DNA of 33,049 bases from an uncultured Caulobacterales bacterium (GCA_937927825.1 CALFWV010000211.1:1-33049), one strand, 5' to 3'. Counted from the first letter of the stretch, positions 7,298 through 16,219 are shown. Numbers and translations are program-made. The notes: generated by a model from the sequence alone, not told the origin.

Positions 7298-9103
7298 ATG
7301 GCCCCGCCTCTCTTAACACTCAAAAATATCGCCCTGACATTTGGGTCGACGCCTCTGCTGGAGCGCGCGGATTTAACCGTGCAGGCCCGCGACCGTCTTT
7401 GCCTTGTCGGGCGGAATGGATCCGGCAAGTCGACATTACTGAAAATCGCGGCGGGGTTAGTGGAGCCGGATGACGGCGACCGCTTTGTGAAACCGGGGAC
7501 GAGCTGGCGCTATCTCCCGCAGGATCCGGATTTATCCGCCTATGCAGATGTGGAAAGCTACGTCCGGGATGGCTTGGTCGGAGCCGATGACGGCTTTCGT
7601 ATTCCATATTTGCTGGACGCATTGGGCCTGACGGGGCGCGAGGATCCGTCGCATATGTCTGGCGGCGAGCGCCGCCGCGCCGCCTTGGTACGAACGCTCG
7701 CTCCGGAACCTGACATTCTGATGCTGGATGAGCCGACAAACCATTTAGACCTGCCCGCGATTGAATGGCTCGAAGGCGAGCTGGGCAGTATGAATGCAGC
7801 CCTGGTTTTAATTTCCCATGATAGGCGGTTTCTGGAATCCCTTTCGCAACGCACGCTGTGGATGGACCGCGGCGAAACCCGTGAGTTGGACAAAGGCTTT
7901 GCGCATTTCGAAGATTGGCGGGATGAATTCCTCGCACAGGAAGACCTCGACCGTCATAAGCTGGCGCGACAAATCGTTCGTGAACAACACTGGGTCGTCC
8001 ACGGCGTGTCCGGTCGCCGAAAACGCAATGTCCGCCGCATGAAGGAGCTCGGCAATCTGCGATCCGAATTAAAAAGCGCCAAGAAAGTTCAAGGTCTGGC
8101 CGATGTCACGGTCACGGAAGGCCGAAGTTCCGGCAAGCAAGTCGCAAAGCTGACCGATGTCTCCAAAGCCTTCGACGGGCGCACCGTAATTGACACGGTC
8201 TCTCTAAGGATTGGGCGGGGAGAACGTATTGGCGTTGTCGGTCCAAACGGGTCGGGTAAAACAACCTTGCTCAAGCTCATTATGGGCTCACTTGAAGCCG
8301 ACACAGGCAGAGTCGAATTGGGACTGAATTTGGACCCCTTGGTCATTGATCAAAATCGCGAAACCCTGGACCCCGACTGGACCCTCGCTGACGCCCTTAC
8401 CGATGGCGGCGGGGATAGCGTTATTGTGGCGGATCAATCCCGCAATGTTATCGGATATATGAAGGACTTCCTGTTCTTACCGGAGCAGAAACGCACCCCG
8501 GTTCATGCTCTGTCCGGGGGCGAACGGGGGCGGCTTCAACTGGCGCGAGGCTTACGTCTACCGTCGAATTTGTTGGTTTTAGATGAACCGACAAACGATT
8601 TGGATTTGGAAACTTTGGACCTTCTGCAAGAGATTGTCGCGGATTATTCCGGGACCGTTATTGTTGTCTCACATGACAGGGATTTTCTAGACCGCACGGT
8701 AACGCGTACATTGGCCTATGAAGGCCATGGAAAATGGCAAATTTATGCCGGCGGCTACTCCGATATGGTGGCGCAGCGCGGCGTGGGCGTGCAAGCGCGC
8801 AAGGCCGAAAAAACTGCAAAATCAAAGTCCAAATCAGGAATCGCCGCACCGGTCAAATCCGGTGGAACGAAGTTGTCCTATAAACATAAATTTCGCCTTG
8901 AATCCCTTCCAAAAGAAATCGAGAAAATTGAAGCCGAAATCGATGTGTTAAACACCGCTCTCACCGATCCGGAGCTTTATACAAAAGATCCCGACCTGTT
9001 TACTGCAAAGTCAACAGCCCTGGTTAAGGCCCAGTTGCAATTAGCGGCATTTGAGGAAGAATGGCTGGAGTTGGAAATGTTGAAAGAGGCCGCCGAAGGC
9101 TAA
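7298..9103 (+). CDS. uup: ABC-F family ATPase, Uup type
   Basis: A 601-residue soluble protein with two ABC ATPase cassettes and no membrane domain. Cassette 1 has Walker A GRNGSGKST (38-46), signature MSGGERRRA (120-128) and Walker B ILMLDEPTNHLDL with catalytic Glu145. Cassette 2 has GPNGSGKTT (about 315), LSGGERGRLQLARGL and LLVLDEPTNDLDL (about 425). The basic linker REQHWVVHGVSGRRKRN is typical of Uup, and the C-terminal part (about 520-600) is a predicted coiled coil like the Uup nucleic-acid-binding domain. ABC-F proteins act on ribosomes; Uup is also linked to branched DNA intermediates. I chose the ATG at 7298 because MAPPLLTLKNIALTFG is where the family normally begins. A longer in-frame form from 7241 has a better RBS and would add 19 residues. 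Confidence 0.93.
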   Translation: MAPPLLTLKNIALTFGSTPLLERADLTVQARDRLCLVGRNGSGKSTLLKIAAGLVEPDDGDRFVKPGTSWRYLPQDPDLSAYADVESYVRDGLVGADDGFRIPYLLDALGLTGREDPSHMSGGERRRAALVRTLAPEPDILMLDEPTNHLDLPAIEWLEGELGSMNAALVLISHDRRFLESLSQRTLWMDRGETRELDKGFAHFEDWRDEFLAQEDLDRHKLARQIVREQHWVVHGVSGRRKRNVRRMKELGNLRSELKSAKKVQGLADVTVTEGRSSGKQVAKLTDVSKAFDGRTVIDTVSLRIGRGERIGVVGPNGSGKTTLLKLIMGSLEADTGRVELGLNLDPLVIDQNRETLDPDWTLADALTDGGGDSVIVADQSRNVIGYMKDFLFLPEQKRTPVHALSGGERGRLQLARGLRLPSNLLVLDEPTNDLDLETLDLLQEIVADYSGTVIVVSHDRDFLDRTVTRTLAYEGHGKWQIYAGGYSDMVAQRGVGVQARKAEKTAKSKSKSGIAAPVKSGGTKLSYKHKFRLESLPKEIEKIEAEIDVLNTALTDPELYTKDPDLFTAKSTALVKAQLQLAAFEEEWLELEMLKEAAEG

Positions 9104-9189
9104 ATTCCAATGTTCAAACCGCTAGTGATAAAACTATAATTTTCAGCGCCGCTCTTGCGTTTAGGACCGTCGCCCCTAAATGGAGCCAG

Positions 9190-9822
9190 ATGTATGACAG
9201 CGCGAAAACCACGGCCAAGATGATTGGGCAGCCAGTAATGGTTGAGCCTGCGATTCGCCGAAGATTAAATCCGTGCGAACGGCGGGCTCAATTGCTGGAG
9301 CACGCCATTTCTGCTTTTGCCGAGGCTGGGATTGAGCGGGCGGTTCACGCAGATGTGGCAAGCCGTGCAAATGTTTCAACGCCGACAGTCTTCAAATATT
9401 TCCCAACGCGCGAAGCCCTTGTCGACGCCGTTCTGAGCGAGGTCGAAGACTCTCTCGTTGATCTAAAGAATGTTTTGCCAAAGGGCGTGAGACTGTCACC
9501 CGCCGAATTAGTCCGAGCGGTTTCCCAGGCATTATCACAGCTCTGTACGGAGCGGCCTGACCTTATGAAAGTGTCACTCATTTGGTCTGTGGCGTTTTCA
9601 AATGTCAGAGCGCGTTATCTTTCTTTCGGGTCCCGTATTTTAGACATGTTTGAAGAGCTTCTGGACCCCGAAAAAGCGAATGAGGCGGATCGGCTCATTA
9701 TTTTTGCGAACGCTAAATTTTTCATTCGTATGCATTTTAATGAAACGCCCGAGGACGTGCGCTGGGATTTAGTCAACCGCATGTCCGAAATTTTCGAAGC
9801 CGCTGCCGCGTCATCAGAATAA
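9190..9822 (+). CDS. TetR/AcrR family transcriptional regulator
   Basis: A 210-residue protein with an N-terminal TetR DNA-binding domain. RRAQLLEHAISAFAEAGIER is followed by the helix-turn-helix DVASRANVSTPTVFKYFPTREALVDAV (about 55-81), with the characteristic KYF..RE..V ending. The remainder is a helical ligand and dimerisation domain without recognisable specificity. ATG 9190 is chosen because GGAG lies four bases upstream and it gives the usual TetR length. The open frame extends further upstream into the ABC-F gene, and ATGs at 9220 and 9238 are alternatives. It lies 86 bases downstream of uup in the same direction and may be cotranscribed. Its target is unknown. Confidence 0.88.
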   Translation: MYDSAKTTAKMIGQPVMVEPAIRRRLNPCERRAQLLEHAISAFAEAGIERAVHADVASRANVSTPTVFKYFPTREALVDAVLSEVEDSLVDLKNVLPKGVRLSPAELVRAVSQALSQLCTERPDLMKVSLIWSVAFSNVRARYLSFGSRILDMFEELLDPEKANEADRLIIFANAKFFIRMHFNETPEDVRWDLVNRMSEIFEAAAASSE

Positions 9823-9899
9823 TTGACCTCACACGCGGCCTATTCGACCAGACGTGCATCGTCCTACACGCGGCAAGATGGGCGGCAGAAAATAAAATC

Positions 9900-10517
9900 T
9901 TAGTTAGATTTTGTGGCCGTCACTTTTAAATCAAGCTTAACGGTCCGGGACACCCATTCATCTGTGTCCCAAGGCGACGCGCCAACGTTCCATTTTGTGC
10001 GGTCCATTTCGACAGTTGACGTCATGACCGCTTCGTCGCCGTTAATATTCAAGCTGAAAGGCAAATCGAGCGGAACGGTGACGCCTTTCAGCGTCAGCTC
10101 ACCTTCGGCGAGGAAGCCGTCGCCCTGCACGGAAATATCGGAGGAGGTATAAATCGCCTCCGGAAAAGCTTTCGTTGAAAACCAAACCTTCTCGGGGAGC
10201 GTTGAATTTCGATCATTGGAACCCGCGTCAACGCTTTTCAGCGGAATGGTAATTTTAACGGCTCCGGCGCCCGGGTCGGCAGGGTCAAAATCAATGACAC
10301 CCGAAAATGCTTGAAACTCTCCCGTGAAACTCTGTCCTTCTTGCTTTGCTGAAAATTGAATATGCGACCCGTCGGGTTGAATATCCCAATTGCCCGCACT
10401 GATGTCGTTGACGACCGTTTGGGGTTCATCTGCCGAACTGGCCGCAGAACAGCCTGTTAAACCGACAGCAAACGCAAATATTGACGTAGAGAGAAGAGGT
10501 TTCACATAATTTTTCAT
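9900..10517 (-). CDS. YceI-family lipoprotein
   Basis: A 205-residue exported protein. The N-terminus has Lys-4 and Lys-6, a hydrophobic stretch and a lipobox LTGC with Cys23, indicating a lipid-anchored envelope protein. The mature part is a YceI domain, a lipocalin-like beta barrel known to bind isoprenoid or amphiphilic ligands. Matching segments are WDIQPDGSHIQFSAKQ, FQAFSGVIDFDP, KVWFSTKAFPEAIYTS, GELTLKGVTVPLDLPF and MDRTKWNVGAS. It is convergent with the TetR gene and divergent from the PPK2 gene across a 274-base spacer. Signal and domain are clear; the ligand is unknown. Confidence 0.93.
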   Translation of the reverse strand: MKNYVKPLLSTSIFAFAVGLTGCSAASSADEPQTVVNDISAGNWDIQPDGSHIQFSAKQEGQSFTGEFQAFSGVIDFDPADPGAGAVKITIPLKSVDAGSNDRNSTLPEKVWFSTKAFPEAIYTSSDISVQGDGFLAEGELTLKGVTVPLDLPFSLNINGDEAVMTSTVEMDRTKWNVGASPWDTDEWVSRTVKLDLKVTATKSN

Positions 10518-10715
10518 GTCCTAACTACGCACAAAGGCAGGCAAAAGCGCAAATGAAATTTTCTAAAATATATGTGAGGTCAAAAAATTTAGCCCAACCC
10601 ATCTGAAACTACAGCTCATGACGTGTAGGAGATACAAGGTACGGTTCTGGAGTTTTGTAAGATGGGCGGCATTGGATAAAAGGTGAAGCGACGCCGTCTC
10701 GTGCATTGCCTGTTG

Positions 10716-10763
10716 ATTCAGCTTACAAGAACAGCAAAAAGAACTCGTTCTCCAAAGCTGAAT
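10716..10763. repeat. Inverted repeat in the PPK2 leader
   Basis: Perfect 9-base arms ATTCAGCTT (10716-10724) and AAGCTGAAT (10755-10763) flank 30 bases that contain a smaller hairpin AGAA-CTCG-TTCT (10740-10751). The pair lies about 30 bases before the PPK2 start codon. It could be a regulator-binding site or a leader RNA fold. No known operator is recognised, and 9-base arms at this spacing can occur by chance. Confidence 0.35.
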
Positions 10764-10791
10764 GAACAGACTTGCCCCCATAGGAGCCTTC

Positions 10792-11592
10792 ATGTCCTCA
10801 CCTTATTTGGCCACACCCGGTGCAGATTTTAAATTATCCGATTGTCCGACACGGGTTGAAATATTCCCAGATAAGGCCGCCGCAAAAGCGGCGATTAAAG
10901 ACAATGCCAAAGCGGTTTCAGATTTAGCGCACCGGCTCTACGGCGAGGCGGACCGGAAGCTGCTGATTGTGCTGCAGGGCATGGATACCTCCGGCAAAGA
11001 CGGGACAACCTCTGCCATTTTTCACCGCACGCCACCGCTAAATGTAAAAGTCGCGAGCTTTAAGGCCCCGACAAAGACAGAGCTGGCGCATGATTATTTA
11101 TGGCGTGTCCACAACGTTGTCCCGGGGAAGGGCCAGATAACGGTTTTCAACCGCAGTCATTATGAAGATGTGCTGGTTGTGAAAGTTAAAAACTATGCCT
11201 CCGCAGAGGTCATTGACCAACGCTATGACCAGATCAATGATTTCGAACGCTTGCTGGTTGAGAGCGGAACAACAGTTTTGAAATTCATGCTGCACATCTC
11301 GCCTGAGGTTCAAGCCGAACGCTTGCGAGATCGTTTAGTCAATCCGGATAAGCGCTGGAAATTTAATCCGGGGGATTTGGATGACCGCGCCCTCTGGCCA
11401 GAATTCATGAATGCCTATGAAACGATGGTACAGCGAACATCAACCCATCATGCGCCGTGGCATGTGATTCCGTCGGATTCGCGCAAAACGCGCGGCGCAA
11501 TTATCTCAGGAATTGTGCGCGACACCTTAGACGCAATGAACCCCGCCTATCCCGATCCCGGCTATAGACCTAAAGATTTTCAGGTTAGTTGA
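10792..11592 (+). CDS. Polyphosphate:nucleotide phosphotransferase (PPK2 family)
   Basis: A 266-residue PPK2-family kinase, which transfers phosphate between polyphosphate and nucleoside mono- or diphosphates. Walker A is GMDTSGKDG (63-71), followed by the lid-region KAPTKTELAHDYLWRVH and the Walker B-type VFNRSHYEDVLV (118-129). The C-terminal RWKFNPGDLDDRALWPEFMN and APWHVIPSDSRKTRG segments are also characteristic. The start at 10792 is chosen because AGGAG lies six bases upstream; an in-frame ATG at 10762 has no RBS. The PPK2 class (I, II or III) and nucleotide preference cannot be decided by eye. mtgA follows 7 bases after the stop, so the two are probably cotranscribed. Confidence 0.92.
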   Translation: MSSPYLATPGADFKLSDCPTRVEIFPDKAAAKAAIKDNAKAVSDLAHRLYGEADRKLLIVLQGMDTSGKDGTTSAIFHRTPPLNVKVASFKAPTKTELAHDYLWRVHNVVPGKGQITVFNRSHYEDVLVVKVKNYASAEVIDQRYDQINDFERLLVESGTTVLKFMLHISPEVQAERLRDRLVNPDKRWKFNPGDLDDRALWPEFMNAYETMVQRTSTHHAPWHVIPSDSRKTRGAIISGIVRDTLDAMNPAYPDPGYRPKDFQVS

Positions 11593-11599
11593 GGACAGT

Positions 11600-12337
11600 T
11601 TGACGCCCGATTACAGCCTCTCTCCCGGTGACATTTACGGGCCTGTTCGATCGCGCCGCAAACAGCATTGGGCCCGTCGTCTCCTCAACGGAGTCATCTG
11701 GACAATTTTCATCGCGCATCTTTACGCGATTGTCCTGCGCGTCATACCCGTGCCCGGAACGATTTTAATGGGGCAGCGTGCGGTGGCGGGGGAAACCATA
11801 CGAAAGACCTGGACGCCCATAGAAAATATATCCCCCCATCTGCCACGTGCGATTTTAGGCGGCGAGGATTCCCGCTTTTGTGAGCACCGGGGGATTGATT
11901 TCGAGGCCGTGCAAGAGGCGCTTTCCGACAATGCCAAAGGCGGGCGTCGACGCGGCGGGTCGACCATTACCCAGCAAACGGCAAAAAACGTCTTTCTCTG
12001 GAATGGCGGCGGCTATGCCCGCAAAGCCGTGGAAGCCTGGTTTTCGCTCTACATAAATTCAGTCTGGGGCAAACGTCGTACGATGGAAATATATCTGAAC
12101 GTGGCGGAATGGGGCGACGGGATATTCGGAGCCGAAGCGGCCGCACAAGCCCGCTTTGGAAAATCCGCCAAAGACCTCACACAGCGCGAAGCTGCGCTCC
12201 TTGCCGCAGTGCTACCCAGCCCGAATAAGTGGCGCGTTGATCCGCCCGGGCCCTATGTCAGTGGACGCGCGAGCACATTAATGCAGCGCGCCGAGGTCAT
12301 CCGGACCAGCGCCTATGACGCCTGTTTGAAATTATAG
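11600..12337 (+). CDS. mtgA: Monofunctional biosynthetic peptidoglycan transglycosylase
   Basis: A 245-residue GT51 glycosyltransferase that polymerises lipid II at the inner membrane. One N-terminal membrane segment (about 30-50) precedes the catalytic domain. Motif 1 ILGGEDSRFCEHRGID contains catalytic Glu89; RRGGSTITQQTAKNVFL (117-133), RRTMEIYLNVAEWGDGIFG and REAALLAAVLPSPNKW follow. There is no transpeptidase domain. The start is TTG with GAGGA four bases upstream, overlapping the end of the PPK2 gene region with only 7 bases between genes. The last 6 bases overlap the convergent aminotransferase gene. Confidence 0.95.
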   Translation: MTPDYSLSPGDIYGPVRSRRKQHWARRLLNGVIWTIFIAHLYAIVLRVIPVPGTILMGQRAVAGETIRKTWTPIENISPHLPRAILGGEDSRFCEHRGIDFEAVQEALSDNAKGGRRRGGSTITQQTAKNVFLWNGGGYARKAVEAWFSLYINSVWGKRRTMEIYLNVAEWGDGIFGAEAAAQARFGKSAKDLTQREAALLAAVLPSPNKWRVDPPGPYVSGRASTLMQRAEVIRTSAYDACLKL

Positions 12338-13534
12338 GACGGCGAGAATCGCTTCAGCCAAGCGCGGGATATTTTCATCATTTGCACCCGCAATATTAAT
12401 CCGTCCGCTATCCGTCATATATATGGAATAATCGGAGCGAAGTTTACGCGCCTGATCGACGGACACTGGCAGCGTCGAAAACATACCGTTCTGATCAATA
12501 ACAGCGGCCGCCATGGTTTCCCCGCCTTGTACATTTAGAGCGTCGGACAGCTGCTTGCGCAAAGCCCGCATGCGGTCCCGCATTTCAGTCAGCTCCGTCA
12601 CCCACATGTCGCGCAAGGTCGTATCGCCAAGAATATCCGCGACAAGTTTTGCGCCGTGATCCGGTGGCATAGAAATGATTTTACGTTGGATGGACCCAAG
12701 TTGAGACCGCGCGATGCCGGCTGTCTCTGTGTCCTTACACACAACGGCAATTAATCCGACCCGCTCTTTATAAAGGGCGAAATTCTTGGAGCAGGACGCT
12801 GCAATCATGACTTCCGGGCAAATCTCAACCATTTTGCGAAGGCCGTAAGAATCTTCCGCCATGCCGCGACCCAAACCGAAATAGGCCAAATCAACATAAG
12901 GCAATAAATCTCTGCCCCGCATAAAGTCCGCGAGTTGATCCCATTGCGCCGCCGATAAATCCGCGCCGGTTGGATTGTGGCAACAGCCGTGCAGCAAGAC
13001 AACGTCGCCAGCTTTTGCATTGGCCTCCAGATGCGCCATCATATCGTCGAAATCCACACCCAATGTCTGGCGGTTATAATAGGGGTATTTCCCCATCTTC
13101 AGCCCGGCGGAGCTGATAAGCGGAATATGGTTCGCCCAAGTTGGGGTCGACACCCAAACCGTCGCGTCAGGCGCGGCGGATTTGATGAGCTCTGCGCCAA
13201 GACGTAACGCGCCCGATCCGCCAGCCGCCTGCGCGCTCGCGATACGGTCCATCAGCGCGGCCTCGATTTTTCCGGCGTCGCCGCCCAAAATCAAATCCAG
13301 CATGGAATGGCGGAAATCATCATTGCCGCGAATACCGACATAGGATTTTGTCGTCTCTGTTTCCCAAAGCTGTTTTTCGGCGAGTTTGACGGCGCGCAAA
13401 ATAGAGGTCTCGCCCGAGGCGTCTTTATAAACGCCAACGCCCAGATCAATTTTATCCGGGTTCGTATCGGCTTTGCACTGCTGCATAAGGGCGATGATGG
13501 CGTCGGGTGCGCGGGGCACAAGATATTCAAACAT
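12332..13534 (-). CDS. Aromatic-amino-acid/aspartate aminotransferase (class I, PLP-dependent)
   Basis: A 400-residue class I-alpha aminotransferase of the AspC/TyrB type. The N-terminal PDAIIALMQQCKADTNPDKIDLGVGVYKD is diagnostic of this group. PLP-site residues are HNPTGADL (Asn187), PYVDLAYFGLG (Asp215, Tyr218), SCSKNFALYKERVG (Schiff-base Lys250, Arg258) and the C-terminal GRINIAGAN with the substrate-carboxylate Arg. It interconverts glutamate and 2-oxoglutarate with aspartate or aromatic amino acids; preference cannot be fixed by eye. Length is normal. It overlaps mtgA by 6 bases (convergent) and is divergent from the alanine symporter gene over 168 bases. Confidence 0.93.
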   Translation of the reverse strand: MFEYLVPRAPDAIIALMQQCKADTNPDKIDLGVGVYKDASGETSILRAVKLAEKQLWETETTKSYVGIRGNDDFRHSMLDLILGGDAGKIEAALMDRIASAQAAGGSGALRLGAELIKSAAPDATVWVSTPTWANHIPLISSAGLKMGKYPYYNRQTLGVDFDDMMAHLEANAKAGDVVLLHGCCHNPTGADLSAAQWDQLADFMRGRDLLPYVDLAYFGLGRGMAEDSYGLRKMVEICPEVMIAASCSKNFALYKERVGLIAVVCKDTETAGIARSQLGSIQRKIISMPPDHGAKLVADILGDTTLRDMWVTELTEMRDRMRALRKQLSDALNVQGGETMAAAVIDQNGMFSTLPVSVDQARKLRSDYSIYMTDSGRINIAGANDENIPRLAEAILAVL

Positions 13535-13702
13535 GATGAAAAAGGGTTCCGGTTGAAGTTAGGCCGCCCCAATAACCACTTTTGACCCCGTCGGCTACAG
13601 CGCAGACCCTTATCAAGCGAAATTTTTCGTTGCCTTTAGCGCGGTAGCACGGAACAAGGCGCTCTAACAGATTTCTGCCCAAAACAGGGCAAAGGGGATA
13701 TA

Positions 13703-15175
13703 ATGGAAACCTTCAATAGTTTGATGGAAACAATGAACGGCATCGTTTGGGGTATCCCGATGATGGTCTTATTGCTGGGGGTTGGTGCATTCCTAACCGT
13801 AGGTCTGCGGTTCATTTCCCTGACGAAAATTGGATATGGTTTCCGGCAGCTGTTTAAAAAACGCTCCGGCGAGGCGGAAGAAGGTGATGTTTCGCCATTT
13901 GCGGCCTTGATGACGGCTTTGTCGTCTACCGTCGGCACAGGCAATATTGCCGGCGTGGCGGCGGCCATCGCCATTGGTGGACCCGGTGCAGTCTTCTGGA
14001 TGTGGATGACAGCGATTCTCGGTACCGCAACGAAATTTGGAGAAGGCGTGTTGGCCGTCCGATATCGCGAGGTGGATGCAAATGGGAACCGCGTTGGCGG
14101 CCCGATGTATTATATTAAAAACGGTCTGGGTCCGAAGTGGATGCCGCTCGCTTTTGCCTTTGCCTTCTTCGGCATTATTGGGTCGCTCTCCACTGGCAAT
14201 GCGGTTCAAGCAAACTCAATTGGTGACGCGCTGAAAAGTGCTTATAATTTCGACCCGCGCATCGTCGCGGTTGTTTTGTCAATCCTAGTCGGCGGCGTTA
14301 TTTTTGGTGGCATTAAGCGGATTGGCGCCGTGGCCTCAAAACTCGTTCCCTTTATGGCAATTCTATATATTGGAGCCGCCCTTATCGTTATTGCTGCAAA
14401 TATAACGGCAGTTCCGGCTGCTTTAGGCATAATTTTTAAAAGTGCGTTCGGCATGCAAGAAGCAGGCACAGGCATAACAATTGGCTTGATGATGCTCGCG
14501 ATGCAAAAAGGTATCGCCCGCGGACTCTTCTCCAACGAGGCTGGGCAAGGCTCTGCCCCGATTGCCCATGCGGCGGCGCAAAATAATGACCCTGTGAATC
14601 AAGGCATGATTGCGATGTTGGGAACAGTCATTGATACACTCATCATCTGCACAATCACCGCTTTGGTTATCCTAACCTCTGGCGTCATGGGTGCGGATTG
14701 TTTGGCAAGTCCAGCCATCTTGGAACTTCTGGAATCCGGCAAAACACCCGCGGGCTGTGAAATTGGCGTTCCACTAACGGCCTCTGCTTTTGAAGCGACG
14801 CTCACAGGGTTTGGCGAACATATCGTGACCTTCTGTTTGTGCGTCTTTGCCTTCACAACCATCATCGGCTGGTCTTATTACGGGGAACGCTGTGCGGCCT
14901 TTATCTTCAAAGAACGCTCTATCCCGGTCTTCCGTGTGTTCTGGATTTTGGCGGTCTTCGCTTCATCCTACGCACTGTCATTCGAATCTGACGGAGACAA
15001 CATTGTCGTCGCAACGTTCTGGTTGATTGCTGACAGCCTCACAGGCCTCATGGCTGCGCCGAACCTCATCGCGCTTATCTTGCTCTCACCCGTTGTCTTC
15101 AAATTGGCGAAAGAATATTTCGACAAAGACAAAATCGCGAATGACGGTTTGATTGATCAAGACGATATCAAATAG
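13703..15175 (+). CDS. Sodium:alanine symporter (AGCS family)
   Basis: A 490-residue polytopic inner-membrane transporter of the alanine/glycine:cation symporter family. The signature ALSSTVGTGNIAGVA (72-86) is followed by IGGPGAVFWMWMTAILGTATKFGEG. GLFSNEAGQGSAPIAHAAAQ (about 274-293) and the C-terminal TIIGWSYYGERC also match. Together these set the family firmly and point to Na+-coupled uptake of alanine or glycine. GGGGA lies 5 bases before the ATG. yciB starts 12 bases after the stop, suggesting a two-gene unit, although a strong hairpin at the start of yciB may lower coexpression. Confidence 0.95.
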   Translation: METFNSLMETMNGIVWGIPMMVLLLGVGAFLTVGLRFISLTKIGYGFRQLFKKRSGEAEEGDVSPFAALMTALSSTVGTGNIAGVAAAIAIGGPGAVFWMWMTAILGTATKFGEGVLAVRYREVDANGNRVGGPMYYIKNGLGPKWMPLAFAFAFFGIIGSLSTGNAVQANSIGDALKSAYNFDPRIVAVVLSILVGGVIFGGIKRIGAVASKLVPFMAILYIGAALIVIAANITAVPAALGIIFKSAFGMQEAGTGITIGLMMLAMQKGIARGLFSNEAGQGSAPIAHAAAQNNDPVNQGMIAMLGTVIDTLIICTITALVILTSGVMGADCLASPAILELLESGKTPAGCEIGVPLTASAFEATLTGFGEHIVTFCLCVFAFTTIIGWSYYGERCAAFIFKERSIPVFRVFWILAVFASSYALSFESDGDNIVVATFWLIADSLTGLMAAPNLIALILLSPVVFKLAKEYFDKDKIANDGLIDQDDIK

Positions 15176-15187
15176 GTCGATGCCCCG

Positions 15188-15790
15188 ATGACCGAAGACA
15201 CTAGTCCTCCAGCTACCAAGCTGGAGGGGAAAGCAAAACTTCCGTTCTGGATTGATTTCGGCCCGTTGCTGATTTTCTTTGCAGCCTTTCATTATTTAAA
15301 GCGCGATAATCCCGATGACGCCCTCATCTGGGCCGCGGGCGTTCTGGCTGTCGCGGCTGTGATTGCGCTCATCTATGCGTGGGTAAAATACAAACACACA
15401 TCGCCTCTATTGATTTTCTCAACGATTGTGATTGGCGGGTTTGCGCTCGCCGCATTTATATTTGACGATAAACGGTTTGTTTTCATGAAACCGACCGTCA
15501 TGAACGCCATTTTCGGCAGTGCTGTTTTAGGAGGAGTGTTGTTCAAAAAGAATGTCATTAAAATGTTTATGGGGGCGGCATTTGAGCTGCCCGATTCCAA
15601 ATGGAATATATTCGCCATACGCTGGGCTTTGTTTTTCTTCTCTATGGCAATTTTAAATGAATTAATTTGGCGAAATCTATCTGAAAATTTCTGGGCCAAT
15701 TTTAAAGTCTTTGGCTTTATGCCTTTAACCCTTTTATTTACCGCGACGCAGATTCCATTTCTGACAAAATACGGGAAAATGCGCACGTAA
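15188..15790 (+). CDS. yciB: Inner-membrane protein YciB (IspZ/septation protein A family)
   Basis: A 200-residue inner-membrane protein with a short cytoplasmic N-terminus and about five membrane segments. Typical stretches are FWIDFGPLLIFFAAFHY, DDKRFVFMKPTVMNAIFGS, LPDSKWNIFAIRWALFFF and a final FMPLTLLFTATQIPFLTKY. YciB proteins affect cell-envelope homeostasis and septation; the biochemical activity is not established. A perfect 9-base-pair hairpin spans 15206-15227 inside its first codons. Confidence 0.93.
   Translation: MTEDTSPPATKLEGKAKLPFWIDFGPLLIFFAAFHYLKRDNPDDALIWAAGVLAVAAVIALIYAWVKYKHTSPLLIFSTIVIGGFALAAFIFDDKRFVFMKPTVMNAIFGSAVLGGVLFKKNVIKMFMGAAFELPDSKWNIFAIRWALFFFSMAILNELIWRNLSENFWANFKVFGFMPLTLLFTATQIPFLTKYGKMRT
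15206..15227 (+). repeat. Perfect hairpin in the first codons of yciB
   Basis: Arms CCTCCAGCT (15206-15214) and AGCTGGAGG (15219-15227) form nine Watson-Crick pairs around the tetraloop ACCA, extendable by a T-G wobble. It starts 18 bases after the yciB ATG and about 30 bases after the symporter stop. There is no following T-run, so it is not a classical intrinsic terminator. A role in RNA processing, stability or translation is possible. Confidence 0.6.
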
Positions 15791-15917
15791 AATTTTATCG
15801 GTATATTAATGCTGCAAAGCGTTTTCTTGTCCCATATATTTCTGAATTATTGAAATATAAAACCCCAAAGGTAATTAGACCCCGTGGCGAACTCTTTGTG
15901 TTTGTGTGGGAAAATAG

Positions 15918-16172
15918 ATGAAGACTGATTTCGCTTGGAGCGGCTCTGAAGCTGTTGACGCGGTGCGTAAGGCGGTGGAGGCCGACCTCGACTGGGACAC
16001 AGCCGAGAGCGTGGAAAAATTACATTTTTATATTCTTCGCGCCGCTCAGAATGTAGGCCGATTTGAGCCGTTCACTTCGGATGAGCTGGCGCTCAATAGC
16101 TATTTGTCTCACCGAATGGCCGGAAAGCGTCTCTGCGATTTTGCTTGGCGAATGTTAGCGCAAAGCCTTTAA
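15918..16172 (+). CDS. Small hypothetical protein (84 aa)
   Basis: An ATG preceded by GGGAAAATAG opens an 84-residue frame beginning MKTDFAWSGSEAVDAVRKAV and ending LCDFAWRMLAQSL. It looks soluble and mostly helical, with no signal peptide, membrane segment or recognised motif. It lies alone between yciB (127 bases away) and acnA (117 bases), which implies its own promoter. The AT-rich spacer before it is compatible with that, but I cannot pick boxes with confidence. Family and function are unknown. Confidence 0.65.
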   Translation: MKTDFAWSGSEAVDAVRKAVEADLDWDTAESVEKLHFYILRAAQNVGRFEPFTSDELALNSYLSHRMAGKRLCDFAWRMLAQSL

Positions 16173-16219
16173 CCCGTTAAATTGGTCCGAATTGGATAGC
16201 GGCGTGCAGCGATGAATCG

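Noticed and set aside
10563-10793. 76-residue minus-strand open frame between the YceI and PPK2 genes
   Set aside because: No RBS or recognisable feature; it covers the leader and start codon of the PPK2 gene.
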